Origin: Brumimicrobium sp.
GTDB taxonomy: Bacteria; Bacteroidota; Bacteroidia; Flavobacteriales_D; Crocinitomicaceae
Direction: 5' to 3'
NCBI GenBank assembly: GCA_023957385.1
Contig: JAMLGZ010000002.1
Span: 372,001 to 436,000 of the forward strand
DNA length: 64,000 nt
The notes beneath the pieces were generated by a model. It had not been told where the DNA came from and did no database searches. It worked only from the letters and a program-made list of their open reading frames with translations. Position numbers and translations under genes: made by a program. Below, piece after piece: positions 56,366 through 64,000 of the stretch (position 1 is the first letter of the stretch; each line of letters opens with the position of its first letter).

Positions 56366-57429
56366 TGTGCTGTTTTATTAACTATGTACAACATACGCAC
56401 CAGAGAAAGTACTAAGAAAAGAGCAACAATTTGATGTAGTTCGGCGATGAATTCAAAAGTTCCAAAATGTCCTCTAACAACAGTAGTAGAAGTTAAAACA
56501 GCCATAATTCCTAATGTAACCTGTAGTACAACAAAAACAACAGGCCAAACAAGAGCTCTTTTAAGAGATAAATTGCTTGAATTTTCTTTCATTAATGTCC
56601 TTAATTTCATGAACATCCAAATAATTAGAATTACTAGAATATAAGCCAACATACGATGGATAAACTGCACATTAAGTCGGTCATTTATCCAACTCTCAGA
56701 AGGAAATGTATTTGGTATGAATTTTCCGTTGATATCAGGCCAAGAAGGAGCAGCAGCTCCTGCGTGTAATCCAGCCATAAAGGAACCATAAAAGAGTTGA
56801 ATGATTAAGATGCCAAGAATGGAGAGAAGCAACCATCTTAACGGAGGTTGAGTTATTCTGTCTTCTTTAGGGATTAACAATTTTAATGCAAACCAATAGG
56901 TATAAACTAAAAGTATCAAGGCTGTATTAAAATGAATGGCTAAACGAATGTGACTTACATAGATATTGGTGTCATTTAAGCCAGATTTAACCATAATCCA
57001 ACCGATTAAACCCTGCAAGCCTCCTAAGATAAATAACAAAACAAGAGGGAAAATCATCTCTTTTGTAAAATATTTTTTAATAATAAAATAAACAAAAGGA
57101 ATTGCAAATACAACACCGAGTGTGCGTCCCCAAAGTCTGTGGAACCATTCCCAGAAATAGATAAATTTGAAATCGCTCAGCGTATAGTCGTAATTAATTT
57201 TAGAAAACTGAGCGATGCCTTTGTATTTCTCAAAAGCATCCAGCCAATCTTGTTCACTTATAGGAGGAATAATGCCTAATATAGGTTGCCATTCCGTAAT
57301 GGAAAGCCCAGAGCCAGTTAACCGAGTTACTCCTCCAATGATGATTTGGATAATCACCATAAAAACACCTATAAGTAGCCAGTATGCGACTGTTTTTTGT
57401 TTTTGAAGACTATCAGTTTGTATGGACAT
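56362..57429 (-). CDS. ctaA: heme A synthase (CtaA/COX15)
   Basis: 355 residues with eight predicted helices. Converts heme O to heme A for cytochrome c oxidase. Family motifs: GGVTRLTGSGLSITEWQP near the first helix, EYKGIAQF-like F(E)KYKGI, FKFIYFWEWFHRLWGR with the heme-ligand His, and the second-half His in VQFIHRMLA and LHQIVALFL. Four bp after the S9 peptidase gene; overlaps the thioredoxin gene. Confidence 0.92.
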   Translation of the reverse strand: MSIQTDSLQKQKTVAYWLLIGVFMVIIQIIIGGVTRLTGSGLSITEWQPILGIIPPISEQDWLDAFEKYKGIAQFSKINYDYTLSDFKFIYFWEWFHRLWGRTLGVVFAIPFVYFIIKKYFTKEMIFPLVLLFILGGLQGLIGWIMVKSGLNDTNIYVSHIRLAIHFNTALILLVYTYWFALKLLIPKEDRITQPPLRWLLLSILGILIIQLFYGSFMAGLHAGAAAPSWPDINGKFIPNTFPSESWINDRLNVQFIHRMLAYILVILIIWMFMKLRTLMKENSSNLSLKRALVWPVVFVVLQVTLGIMAVLTSTTVVRGHFGTFEFIAELHQIVALFLVLSLVRMLYIVNKTAQ

Positions 57430-57433
57430 GATT

Positions 57434-59449
57434 TTAATTTAAGGTTTCTAACAACCATTTATAAAACTCAGTTTGCCAAATCATAGCATTTTGAGGTTGC
57501 ATAACCCAGTGATTTTCTTTTGGGAAGTATAATAGCTTAGATTTTATACCTTTTAATTGAGCCACTTGAAATGCTTCTAGTCCTTGACCAATAGGTACTC
57601 TAAAATCGTTTCCACCTTGAATAATAAGAATAGGAGTATCCCAATTGTTTACGTATGTTGTTGGGTTAAATTCTGTATATGATTTTTCATTTTCTTTTTC
57701 CCAATATGGACCACCTAAGTCCCAATTAGCAAAGAATAATTCCTCTGTTGTTCCATACCAAGAAGTCATGTTAAATAATCCATCGTGAGCAATAAATGTT
57801 TTGAATCGGCCTTCGTGGTTACCTGCTAAGAAGTAAATAGAATACCCACCATAAGAAGCTCCGACAGCTCCTCTTCTTTCTTTGTCGACATATTTCTCTT
57901 TGCTTACATCGTCAATTGCTGCTAAATAGTCACGCATAGGTTGACCGCCCCAATCTTTTGAAATAGAGTTATTCCATTTACTTCCAAATCCAGGTAAACC
58001 TCTTCGATTTGGTGCAACAACTACATATCCTTGAGAAGCCATTAATCTGAAATTCCATCTAAATGAAAAGAATTGACTTACAGCACTTTGTGGGCCTCCT
58101 TGACAATAAAGTAAAGTTGGATATTTCCTGTTTTCATCAAAATTTGGAGGAAGAATCACCCATACCAGCATCTTCTCCCCATCGCTTGTCGTTACCCAGC
58201 GTTGTGTAACTTTAGGGGTATCAAATTTTGCCAAGAATTCATCATTTATATGAGTAAGTTGCTTTTCAACACCTGTTTTGATATCTGCCTCATAAAATTC
58301 ATTGGGGGTTAGCATAGATTGTCTCATACCGATTAACTTGGTTCCTACTAGTTGGATACTTGTATAATCATGTACTCCTTCTGTAATTTGACGAAAATCT
58401 TTGGTTTTCACATCAATTTCAAAATATTGAAAAGTAGCTTCTTTTACAGCTAAGAAATAAATTTTATCTCCTTTTTCATTCCAAACAAAATCGCTAATCG
58501 TTAAATCTATGTTATGTGTTAGATTCACATCAGTTTGAGTGGTAATATCACGAATAATAATTTCACTTTTATCAGATTCAAAACCATCATTTGCCATACT
58601 CAACCAAGCTAATTGTTGTGTCTTTTCATGGAAGATGGGCTGCTGATCATATCCCATGTAGTGCTCCGTCCAATTTTCAGTTGATTTTGAAGCTATATCA
58701 TATATATATAAATCAGTATCAGTACTTTGAGCAGCTTCTTTACCTATTTTCTTTTTACAAGCATATACAATGCTATTTTCGTTTAAGAAAATAACATTAC
58801 TCATTCCACCAAATACATCATACTCAGTTCCATCTAATAGATTTATCCCTGGGGTTTTTGCAACACCGTTTTCGAGTGTATATACGAAAAGTTGTTCACT
58901 AAATTCATCCTGCCATGTATCCCAATGTCTATACATTAAATCATCAATTATTCGCACATCAGATTTGGGGTAGTTTGGATAGATATCTGTAGTTGTTTTT
59001 CTAGTTTTTACTTTTTCTATGGTAACTAAGTATTTTCCTTCAGGGCTTATTTTAAAATCAATTAATTGTTCGGCAGGTAAGGAGATAATGACAAGAGGCT
59101 TGTCATTATCTAGAGTAGTAGAAATGATTTTCTTTTCTTTATCTACTACTTGAATTCCAGCTATTCTGTCTTTCGTCCATTGAATTCCTTTTAGTTTGGA
59201 TACTTCACCACTTAGAGTTTCATTTTTTCCATTCTTTAAATTATACGTGAAATAAGAGCTAGACCCTTTGTTTTCTCCCACATCGTATTTAGTAACTGAG
59301 TACAATAAAGTGGAATTGTCTGGAGATACACTTCCTCCACCAATACGATCTAATTTCCATAAATCACTTGGCGAAAATGCTGTTTTTTGTCCAAAACTGT
59401 ATGCTGTCATCAATATAAAAAGTAAAATGAATAGTCTATTTTGTTTCAT
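57434..59449 (-). CDS. S9-family prolyl oligopeptidase/dipeptidyl aminopeptidase
   Basis: 671 residues with signal peptide ending TAYSFGQ, so periplasmic. N-terminal beta propeller about 25-400, then the alpha/beta-hydrolase domain with nucleophile Ser in GASYGGYS, Asp in QGGNDFRVP and His in KENHWV. Cleaves peptides, often after Pro. First gene of the minus-strand operon with ctaA, thioredoxin and flippase. Confidence 0.9.
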   Translation of the reverse strand: MKQNRLFILLFILMTAYSFGQKTAFSPSDLWKLDRIGGGSVSPDNSTLLYSVTKYDVGENKGSSSYFTYNLKNGKNETLSGEVSKLKGIQWTKDRIAGIQVVDKEKKIISTTLDNDKPLVIISLPAEQLIDFKISPEGKYLVTIEKVKTRKTTTDIYPNYPKSDVRIIDDLMYRHWDTWQDEFSEQLFVYTLENGVAKTPGINLLDGTEYDVFGGMSNVIFLNENSIVYACKKKIGKEAAQSTDTDLYIYDIASKSTENWTEHYMGYDQQPIFHEKTQQLAWLSMANDGFESDKSEIIIRDITTQTDVNLTHNIDLTISDFVWNEKGDKIYFLAVKEATFQYFEIDVKTKDFRQITEGVHDYTSIQLVGTKLIGMRQSMLTPNEFYEADIKTGVEKQLTHINDEFLAKFDTPKVTQRWVTTSDGEKMLVWVILPPNFDENRKYPTLLYCQGGPQSAVSQFFSFRWNFRLMASQGYVVVAPNRRGLPGFGSKWNNSISKDWGGQPMRDYLAAIDDVSKEKYVDKERRGAVGASYGGYSIYFLAGNHEGRFKTFIAHDGLFNMTSWYGTTEELFFANWDLGGPYWEKENEKSYTEFNPTTYVNNWDTPILIIQGGNDFRVPIGQGLEAFQVAQLKGIKSKLLYFPKENHWVMQPQNAMIWQTEFYKWLLETLN

Positions 59450-59519
59450 GGTAAGATATTTGGGCTTTAAAGTTATAAAAACAAACTAAAAGTATGCCGA
59501 AGTTATCTATTTAAATTGA

Positions 59520-59527
59520 TATTTTTG
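59520..59527 (+). promoter_or_regulatory. -7 promoter element of the MFS transporter gene
   Basis: TATTTTTG, exact match. It lies inside the longer frame that starts at 59516, so the ATG at 59582 is preferred. Confidence 0.45.
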
Positions 59528-59581
59528 CTCCCGTTTAAACAACTTCAAAGTAAAGTTGTTTGTTGTTTTATATTTAGAACT

Positions 59582-60763
59582 ATGGATAATTCAAATCCAA
59601 AAACAATATATCCTATCTTGATGGCCTTGTTTATGGCTCATTTCATCAATGATTTGTTACAAATTGTTTTGCAGACAGGTTTTCCTCAATTTAAAGAGGA
59701 TTATCATTTATCCTATCTACAAATAGGGATGATTACTCTTGTTTTTCAGCTCTCTTCATCTATTTTTCAGCCCTTGGTGGGAAATTATACGGATAAACAC
59801 CCCATGCCATTTTCGTTTATGATTGGTATGAGTTTTACTTTCTTCGGTATCATTCTATTAGCTTATTCCTACAATTATCACATGATTTTATTGTCTGCAG
59901 GATTAATCGGAATTGGCTCATCTATTTTTCATCCAGAAGCTTCCAAATTAGCATTCTATGTAGCAGGTGGAAAAAGGGGTTTAGCCCAATCTATTTTCCA
60001 GATAGGAGGAAATGCAGGAACAGCACTTGGCCCTTTGTTGTTTATCTTATTTGTTATACCTAATGGGCAAGAGTATATTGTCTTTTTTAGTGGATTAGCT
60101 ATTGTAGGAATTTTTATTTTGTATCGGATAGGTAAATGGTATAAGAAATTTCTACAAGAGAATAAGCGAATAGTTAAAAATGCAATGAAAATTGTCACAA
60201 ATCTTTCCAAGAAACAGATTAATATTTCGTTGTTTATTTTACTTGTCTTGGTCTTCTCAAAATTCTTTTATGTAGCTTCCATTCAAAGTTATCTTCATTT
60301 ATATCTTATGGATAAATTTGATTTTTCTGAAAGTAAGGCTCAAAGTTATCTATTTGCTTATTTGTTTTCAGTGGCTATTGGCGTTATTTTGGGAGGGCCT
60401 CTTGGTGATAAATTTGGCAGAAAATATATCATTTGGTTTTCCATCTTGGGAGTAGCTCCATTTACCTTCATGCTCCCTTATGCTGATCCTTTTTGGACGC
60501 TAGTTTTATTGATTATTATAGGGGTGATACTTTCCTCTGCATTTCCTTCCATCATTGTATATGCACAAGAGCTTTTACCAGGTCGAACGGGAATGATTTC
60601 TGGCTTCTTTTATGGCTTTGCCTTCGGAATGGGAGGGATTGGAGCTGCTGTATTAGGGAAATTAGCAGATTTAGAGGGTATCCAGCAAGTATTTATTTGG
60701 TGCTCATTCTTGCCATTACTAGGGTTGTTGACCGTTTATTTGCCCAATTTAAAGAAATCCTGA
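59582..60763 (+). CDS. MFS transporter, fosmidomycin-resistance-type exporter
   Basis: 393 residues, about 12 helices. The N-terminus ALFMAHFINDLLQIVLQTG and LVFQLSSSIFQPLVG and the GIGSSIFHPEASKLAF segment match the Fsr-type multidrug exporter family; GDKFGRKYIIW is the MFS A-like loop. Probably proton-driven efflux of fosmidomycin-like or other small molecules; the physiological substrate is unknown. The ATG at 59582 was chosen because the -7 box lies upstream of it. Divergent from the S9 peptidase gene. Confidence 0.85.
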   Translation: MDNSNPKTIYPILMALFMAHFINDLLQIVLQTGFPQFKEDYHLSYLQIGMITLVFQLSSSIFQPLVGNYTDKHPMPFSFMIGMSFTFFGIILLAYSYNYHMILLSAGLIGIGSSIFHPEASKLAFYVAGGKRGLAQSIFQIGGNAGTALGPLLFILFVIPNGQEYIVFFSGLAIVGIFILYRIGKWYKKFLQENKRIVKNAMKIVTNLSKKQINISLFILLVLVFSKFFYVASIQSYLHLYLMDKFDFSESKAQSYLFAYLFSVAIGVILGGPLGDKFGRKYIIWFSILGVAPFTFMLPYADPFWTLVLLIIIGVILSSAFPSIIVYAQELLPGRTGMISGFFYGFAFGMGGIGAAVLGKLADLEGIQQVFIWCSFLPLLGLLTVYLPNLKKS

Positions 60764-60848
60764 TAAGCTTTAATATTCTGTTTATTTGAACAAATTAATA
60801 CATATAGCGTTAATAGATAGTGTTTTATAAAGTTCATTTTTTTCACAT

Positions 60849-60879
60849 TTTGACTTTATTAGAGAAATTATTATTTTTG
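60849..60879 (+). promoter_or_regulatory. consensus promoter of the ECF sigma gene
   Basis: TTTG (60849-60852), a 19-bp spacer, TATTTTTG (60872-60879), 30 bp before the ATG at 60910. Read by the housekeeping sigma, not obviously by the ECF sigma itself. Confidence 0.75.
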
Positions 60880-60909
60880 ATTGAAAATTTTAAAAAAACA
60901 AAATGAATT

Positions 60910-61566
60910 ATGACTAAAGATCAAGCGACTTTAACAGATTCAGAAATTATAGAAAGAGTTCTGAAAGGTGAAAAGTCACTTTATGAGGTGATTATTAGAA
61001 AATACAATCCTTATTTATACAAAATAGGGAGATCGTATAATTATAATCATGAGGATACAGAAGACTTAATGCAAGACACCTATATTGATGCTTATAAGAG
61101 CCTAAATCAATTTGAAAATAGATCTAATTTTAAAACTTGGGTTACTCGTATTATGTTGAACAACTGTTATAGAAAACGCGAGAAATCTAGCTTTAAGAAT
61201 GAGTTTTCAGAAGAAAATTTAAGAGAGAATGTTACACCTATGTATGCAAATACAAGCAATGATACGTTAAAAATGGTTCATAATTCAGAATTAGCAGCGC
61301 TTCTCGAAGAAGCTTTAAGTAAAGTGCCTGAGAATTACCGCATGGTTTTCACACTTCGAGAAATGAACGGATATAGTGTGGAAGAAACAGCCAAACTTTT
61401 GGATATTACTGAAGCAAATGTGAAAGTAAGATTAAATAGGGCAAAAACTATGTTACAAGAATTCATCACACAATCTCATGAAGTAACTGAATTATATGAA
61501 TTTAATGCAGTTTTGTGTAATCCATTTACAGCAAGAGTGATGGATAAAATTAATAAGCTGGATTAA
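60910..61566 (+). CDS. RNA polymerase ECF-type sigma factor
   Basis: 218 residues. Sigma region 2 at about 25-95 (HEDTEDLMQDTYIDAYKSLNQF...FKTWVTRIMLNNCYRKREK) and region 4 at about 130-185 (VPENYRMVFTLREMNGYSVEETAKLLDITEANVKVRLNRAKTML) are complete. A short C-terminal extension follows. No anti-sigma factor with a recognisable domain adjoins it; the next gene is a 69-residue membrane protein with its own promoter box. Regulon unknown. Confidence 0.9.
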   Translation: MTKDQATLTDSEIIERVLKGEKSLYEVIIRKYNPYLYKIGRSYNYNHEDTEDLMQDTYIDAYKSLNQFENRSNFKTWVTRIMLNNCYRKREKSSFKNEFSEENLRENVTPMYANTSNDTLKMVHNSELAALLEEALSKVPENYRMVFTLREMNGYSVEETAKLLDITEANVKVRLNRAKTMLQEFITQSHEVTELYEFNAVLCNPFTARVMDKINKLD

Positions 61567-61610
61567 TCTATTAAATTCAGAATAAGAAGGTCCCCTCTAT
61601 TTTTAATTTA

Positions 61611-61618
61611 TACTTTTG
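61611..61618 (+). promoter_or_regulatory. -7 promoter element of the 69-residue membrane protein
   Basis: TACTTTTG, exact match, 16 bp before the GTG start at 61635. Confidence 0.45.
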
Positions 61619-61634
61619 GAGTCAAATTGCCTTT

Positions 61635-61844
61635 GTGAAGATTCAAGATTTTATACAACGTCGTTTTACGGGAGAACTCAATAATGAGGCTGAATATACT
61701 GATTTGTTAGTACAAGTATTTGCTGTTCTGATTGTAGGTCTTGTGCTTTGGCGTATGGTGATAATTTTTCATAAAAAGAAAAATGCCAATAGAAAAACAC
61801 ACCATTTTTTTGAGAATACTTATGCAAAGAGATGGAAGCAATAA
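61635..61844 (+). CDS. small single-pass membrane protein
   Basis: 69 residues from a GTG start. An acidic N-terminal segment, one transmembrane helix at about 25-45 (LLVQVFAVLIVGLVLWRMVIIF), and a basic tail. Own -7 box and position right after the sigma factor support it as a real gene. Not recognised; a role in regulating the neighbouring sigma factor is possible only by position. Confidence 0.55.
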   Translation: MKIQDFIQRRFTGELNNEAEYTDLLVQVFAVLIVGLVLWRMVIIFHKKKNANRKTHHFFENTYAKRWKQ

Positions 61845-61955
61845 TCGCTTTTTATATTCGTTTTGTATTTTAAATTGTATCAATTAACAGTTTTCTTTTT
61901 ATAAATTAATTGTATATTTCTCCTATTCTGTTTGGATACTCTTAAATTTGGCATT

Positions 61956-62861
61956 ATGATACGTTATATTTTCATCATTATATGCTTGACTTTTATAAGT
62001 TCTTATTCTATTGGGCAATATAAACCTAAAACGAAGAAGAAACAATTTTATGGAAATCCAAGACTTTCAGAGCCTCTTTTTAGATGGGTAACTGGCGATT
62101 ATTCCAAACATGGATTACAAGTTGCTTTTGGACCCAATTATACGCTCACTCGTATTCCTTCAAAAGATTATACTTTTCAATTTAAAGGGAATGATCCGAC
62201 AGATGAACAAAATATTCATACTTCAGTCACTACCAAAAGTAAATTAGGAGGATTTGTGGAGTTAGGAATGGTACACATAACAAAGCGCCCACGAAAAATT
62301 ATTCACTATTATGATTGGGGTATTGGTTATAAAATGATAGGAGGAGGTGAGATAACTCAAACAGATATTTATAACTATCGAGATTCACTTGTTTCATCTA
62401 CGAAAGGGGTAGGTGATTTTTATAATGGATACGTTTATGGTCGCTTTGCCGCACACAATGTTTTTCAATTCAATAGATATAATTTCTTAGATAATTCATT
62501 GGGATTTAATTTTGATTATATGGTACAGCAAGGTAAAACTAGTTATCCTAGTTTTGTTGCTAATCCTTCTCAGCCTTTTCAAGGAAAAATGATGTTTCAA
62601 TTAAATTATGCATTTGGATTTGGTATAAAGCCAGACCCCAAAAAGGGCTTCTTTATTATTCCAAGTGTAGAAGTTCCAATTTTAGGAGCGTATGAATGGA
62701 GGGGAGGTACACCACAAATCCATTGGTTCAATAGCAAATATTATCCTATTACAGCAAAAGTACGTTTAGTATGGTTGTTTAAAAAAGATCCAAATCGTTG
62801 TCCGCCTGTTGAGAATAATGAGGATGATAAACAGCGAGCGAGGGAATATGAGAGCAAATAA
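61956..62861 (+). CDS. predicted outer-membrane beta-barrel protein of unknown function
   Basis: 301 residues from the ATG at 61956 (an earlier in-frame TTG at 61932 seems unlikely). Signal peptide SSYSIGQ; then a repeated strand/turn pattern (GLQVAFGPNYTLTRI, GGFVELGMVHI, YDWGIGYKMIGGGEI, FNLNYAFGFGIKPDP-like FQLNYAFGFGI) typical of small barrels. Ends in a charged tail after a strand. No family assigned. Convergent with tadA. Confidence 0.65.
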   Translation: MIRYIFIIICLTFISSYSIGQYKPKTKKKQFYGNPRLSEPLFRWVTGDYSKHGLQVAFGPNYTLTRIPSKDYTFQFKGNDPTDEQNIHTSVTTKSKLGGFVELGMVHITKRPRKIIHYYDWGIGYKMIGGGEITQTDIYNYRDSLVSSTKGVGDFYNGYVYGRFAAHNVFQFNRYNFLDNSLGFNFDYMVQQGKTSYPSFVANPSQPFQGKMMFQLNYAFGFGIKPDPKKGFFIIPSVEVPILGAYEWRGGTPQIHWFNSKYYPITAKVRLVWLFKKDPNRCPPVENNEDDKQRAREYESK

Positions 62862-63302
62862 TTATCGCTTAGATTGAAAGAATTTCAATAGTAAATCACT
62901 ACATTCTTTCTCCAACACTCCTCCTTCTACCTCTGTAGCTGGATGAAAAACTCCTTCATAACGTGAGGCACCTCTTTTTTCATCATAAGCTCCAAAGACA
63001 ATCTTATCAATTTGTGACCAGTTTAGAGCGCCTGCACACATCACACAAGGCTCTAAAGTTACATATAAAGTACACTTCTTTAGATATTTTCCTCCTAAGA
63101 AATTAGCAGCCGAGGTAATACACATCATCTCAGCATGTGCGGTAACATCCTTTAATTGTTCTGTTAGGTTATGCCCTCGCGCTATAATTTGATTATTTGC
63201 CACAATAATTGCACCCACAGGTACTTCATCTTTCTCAAAGGCAATTTTAGCTTCTTCCAAAGCCTTCTTCATAAAGTATTCGTTGTTGTATGGGGTAATC
63301 AT
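62862..63302 (-). CDS. tadA: tRNA adenosine(34) deaminase / nucleoside deaminase
   Basis: 146 residues. Cytidine-deaminase fold with zinc motifs TAHAEM (HAE) and PCVMCAGAL (PCxxC). Length, the EVPVGAIIVANNQIIARGHN start and the DKIVFGAYDEKRGA segment fit TadA, which makes inosine at position 34 of tRNA-Arg. The stop abuts the end of the convergent outer-membrane gene (1 bp apart). Preceded on the same strand by a small membrane protein gene. Confidence 0.9.
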   Translation of the reverse strand: MITPYNNEYFMKKALEEAKIAFEKDEVPVGAIIVANNQIIARGHNLTEQLKDVTAHAEMMCITSAANFLGGKYLKKCTLYVTLEPCVMCAGALNWSQIDKIVFGAYDEKRGASRYEGVFHPATEVEGGVLEKECSDLLLKFFQSKR

Positions 63303-63331
63303 GGTTATTTTTTTATAAAAGTATATGAATT

Positions 63332-63517
63332 TTATTCTGATTCAACTTCAAATTGTTTTATTTCTACACTTGGAGCATCGTGATTTTGCTTTATACTAGA
63401 TAGAATTAAATAGATAAGGATAGCTGTTGTAACCGCATAAATGAGTAAGCGATAAAAAGTTTTCTTATTTTTTTTTAACTCTTGAAACCTTGTAAAATCA
63501 GTCTTATTCGTTTCCAT
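63332..63517 (-). CDS. small membrane protein upstream of tadA
   Basis: 61 residues: Lys/Asn-rich N-terminus, one transmembrane helix at about 22-41 (FYRLLIYAVTTAILIYLILSS), and an acidic C-terminal tail ending FEVESE. Located 29 bp before tadA on the same strand. No domain recognised. Confidence 0.55.
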   Translation of the reverse strand: METNKTDFTRFQELKKNKKTFYRLLIYAVTTAILIYLILSSIKQNHDAPSVEIKQFEVESE

Positions 63518-63597
63518 TCCGTTTTTAAATCGCTTTTAAATGTAACCAAACTTTTTAATTGTCGTACAAATGTTCACGCACAAAAAAAAATAATGTT

Positions 63598-63954
63598 ATG
63601 AAACTAAAAACTTGCCCTAATTGTAAAAACGAATTTGAAGGAAGAAGGAATAAGAAATTCTGTTCAGTGGCTTGTAAGAACCAGCTGCATAATGAAGAAT
63701 ATCGAAATGATAATCAGAACATCTTTGATATAAACAGAATTTTAACGAAAAATAGAACTATTTTAAAAGACTTATTTCAAGTGTATAGAAGTTCAGCCAT
63801 TTCTTTAAATGTGCTGAATTCGTATGGATTCAATGATAAATTCCATACACATTTATTTAATGCTCCGTCAGGAGAACGATACACCATGATTTATGATTTT
63901 GGTTTTAAATCGACTTTTGATAATCAGGTACAGATTGTCGAAATAGAAAATTAA
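63598..63954 (+). CDS. zinc-ribbon protein of unknown function
   Basis: 118 residues. The N-terminal CPNCKNEFEGRRNKKFCSVACK (CxxC...CxxxC) is a zinc ribbon; the rest is a small mixed alpha/beta segment (INRILTKNRTILKDLF, GFNDKFHTHLF) with no named family. The ATG at 63598 was used since the zinc motif starts right after it; an in-frame upstream extension from 63559 has no features. Ends just before a terminator-like palindrome. Confidence 0.65.
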   Translation: MKLKTCPNCKNEFEGRRNKKFCSVACKNQLHNEEYRNDNQNIFDINRILTKNRTILKDLFQVYRSSAISLNVLNSYGFNDKFHTHLFNAPSGERYTMIYDFGFKSTFDNQVQIVEIEN

Positions 63955-63967
63955 AGTATTGAAAAAA

Positions 63968-63999
63968 AATCATAGTCATAGCTAGCTATGACTATGATT
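63968..63999. terminator. 32-bp perfect palindrome after the zinc-ribbon gene
   Basis: Self-complementary stretch centred on GCTAGC, flanked by an A-run. Likely terminator; the downstream T-run, if any, lies outside the window. Confidence 0.6.
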
Positions 64000-64000
64000 A

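Noticed and set aside
1..64000. tRNA, rRNA, prophage, or replication origin
   Set aside because: No cloverleaf with GGTTCGANTC-type T-arm, no rRNA segment, no phage structural genes and no DnaA-box cluster were seen by eye; a tRNAscan-type search would be the decisive check.

Overview
The window is AT-rich chromosomal DNA of a member of the Bacteroidota, most likely order Flavobacteriales. Three things point there. Gliding and type IX secretion (T9SS) genes are present (gldE, gldD, gldA, PorP/SprF, a PorE-like OmpA protein, several cargo proteins with type A or type B sorting domains). Conserved flavobacterial neighbourhoods are recognisable (ssb-gldE-gldD, M23 peptidase-alaS, DUF4271-hemD, panC-glycogen synthase-DUF4270-glmS). 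Several promoters fit the Bacteroidota pattern TTTG, about 19 bp, TAnnTTTG instead of the usual -35/-10 boxes. No tRNA, rRNA or CRISPR array was seen, and no gene-free stretch exceeds 300 bp.

Layout. 1-7020: end of ssb, gldE, gldD, a membrane sulfatase/LTA-synthase-like protein, sppA, folK. 7095-10247: an OmpA-like/TPR lipoprotein, then an IS3-family element with inverted repeats, a 3-bp target duplication and a frameshift signal. 10283-15287: metallo-beta-lactamase-fold hydrolase, M20 amidohydrolase, arylamine N-acetyltransferase, enoyl-CoA hydratase, gldA, flavodoxin. 15419-18072: a two-gene operon of a small exported protein and a T9SS type A cargo. 18142-28011: housekeeping (rlmN, thioredoxin, rnpA, S41 protease, O-antigen ligase-like protein, a second ssb, M23 peptidase, alaS, small MscS channel).

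28096-39179 is the most distinctive part. A type B T9SS cargo, a PorP/SprF protein and a PorE-like TPR/PD40/OmpA protein are followed by two collagen-like proteins and a small exported protein. A second, shorter copy of the module (type B cargo, collagen-like protein, small exported protein) comes next. I read this as a cell-surface fibre or adhesin locus tied to T9SS. An IS1595-family element sits exactly at the stop codon of the last gene, flanked by a perfect 8-bp target duplication.

40274-64000: glutaryl-CoA-type dehydrogenase, DUF4271, hemD, a class A penicillin-binding protein, CoA-transferase subunit A without subunit B, ribE, panC, a stand-alone glycogen-synthase-like N-terminal domain, a DUF4270 lipoprotein, glmS, a large lamin-tail/SprB/PKD type B cargo, and a minus-strand operon (S9 peptidase, heme A synthase, thioredoxin, flippase). 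Then come an MFS exporter, an ECF sigma factor, small membrane proteins, an outer-membrane protein, tadA and a zinc-ribbon protein. Domain and family calls are by eye from motifs; no database search was run.
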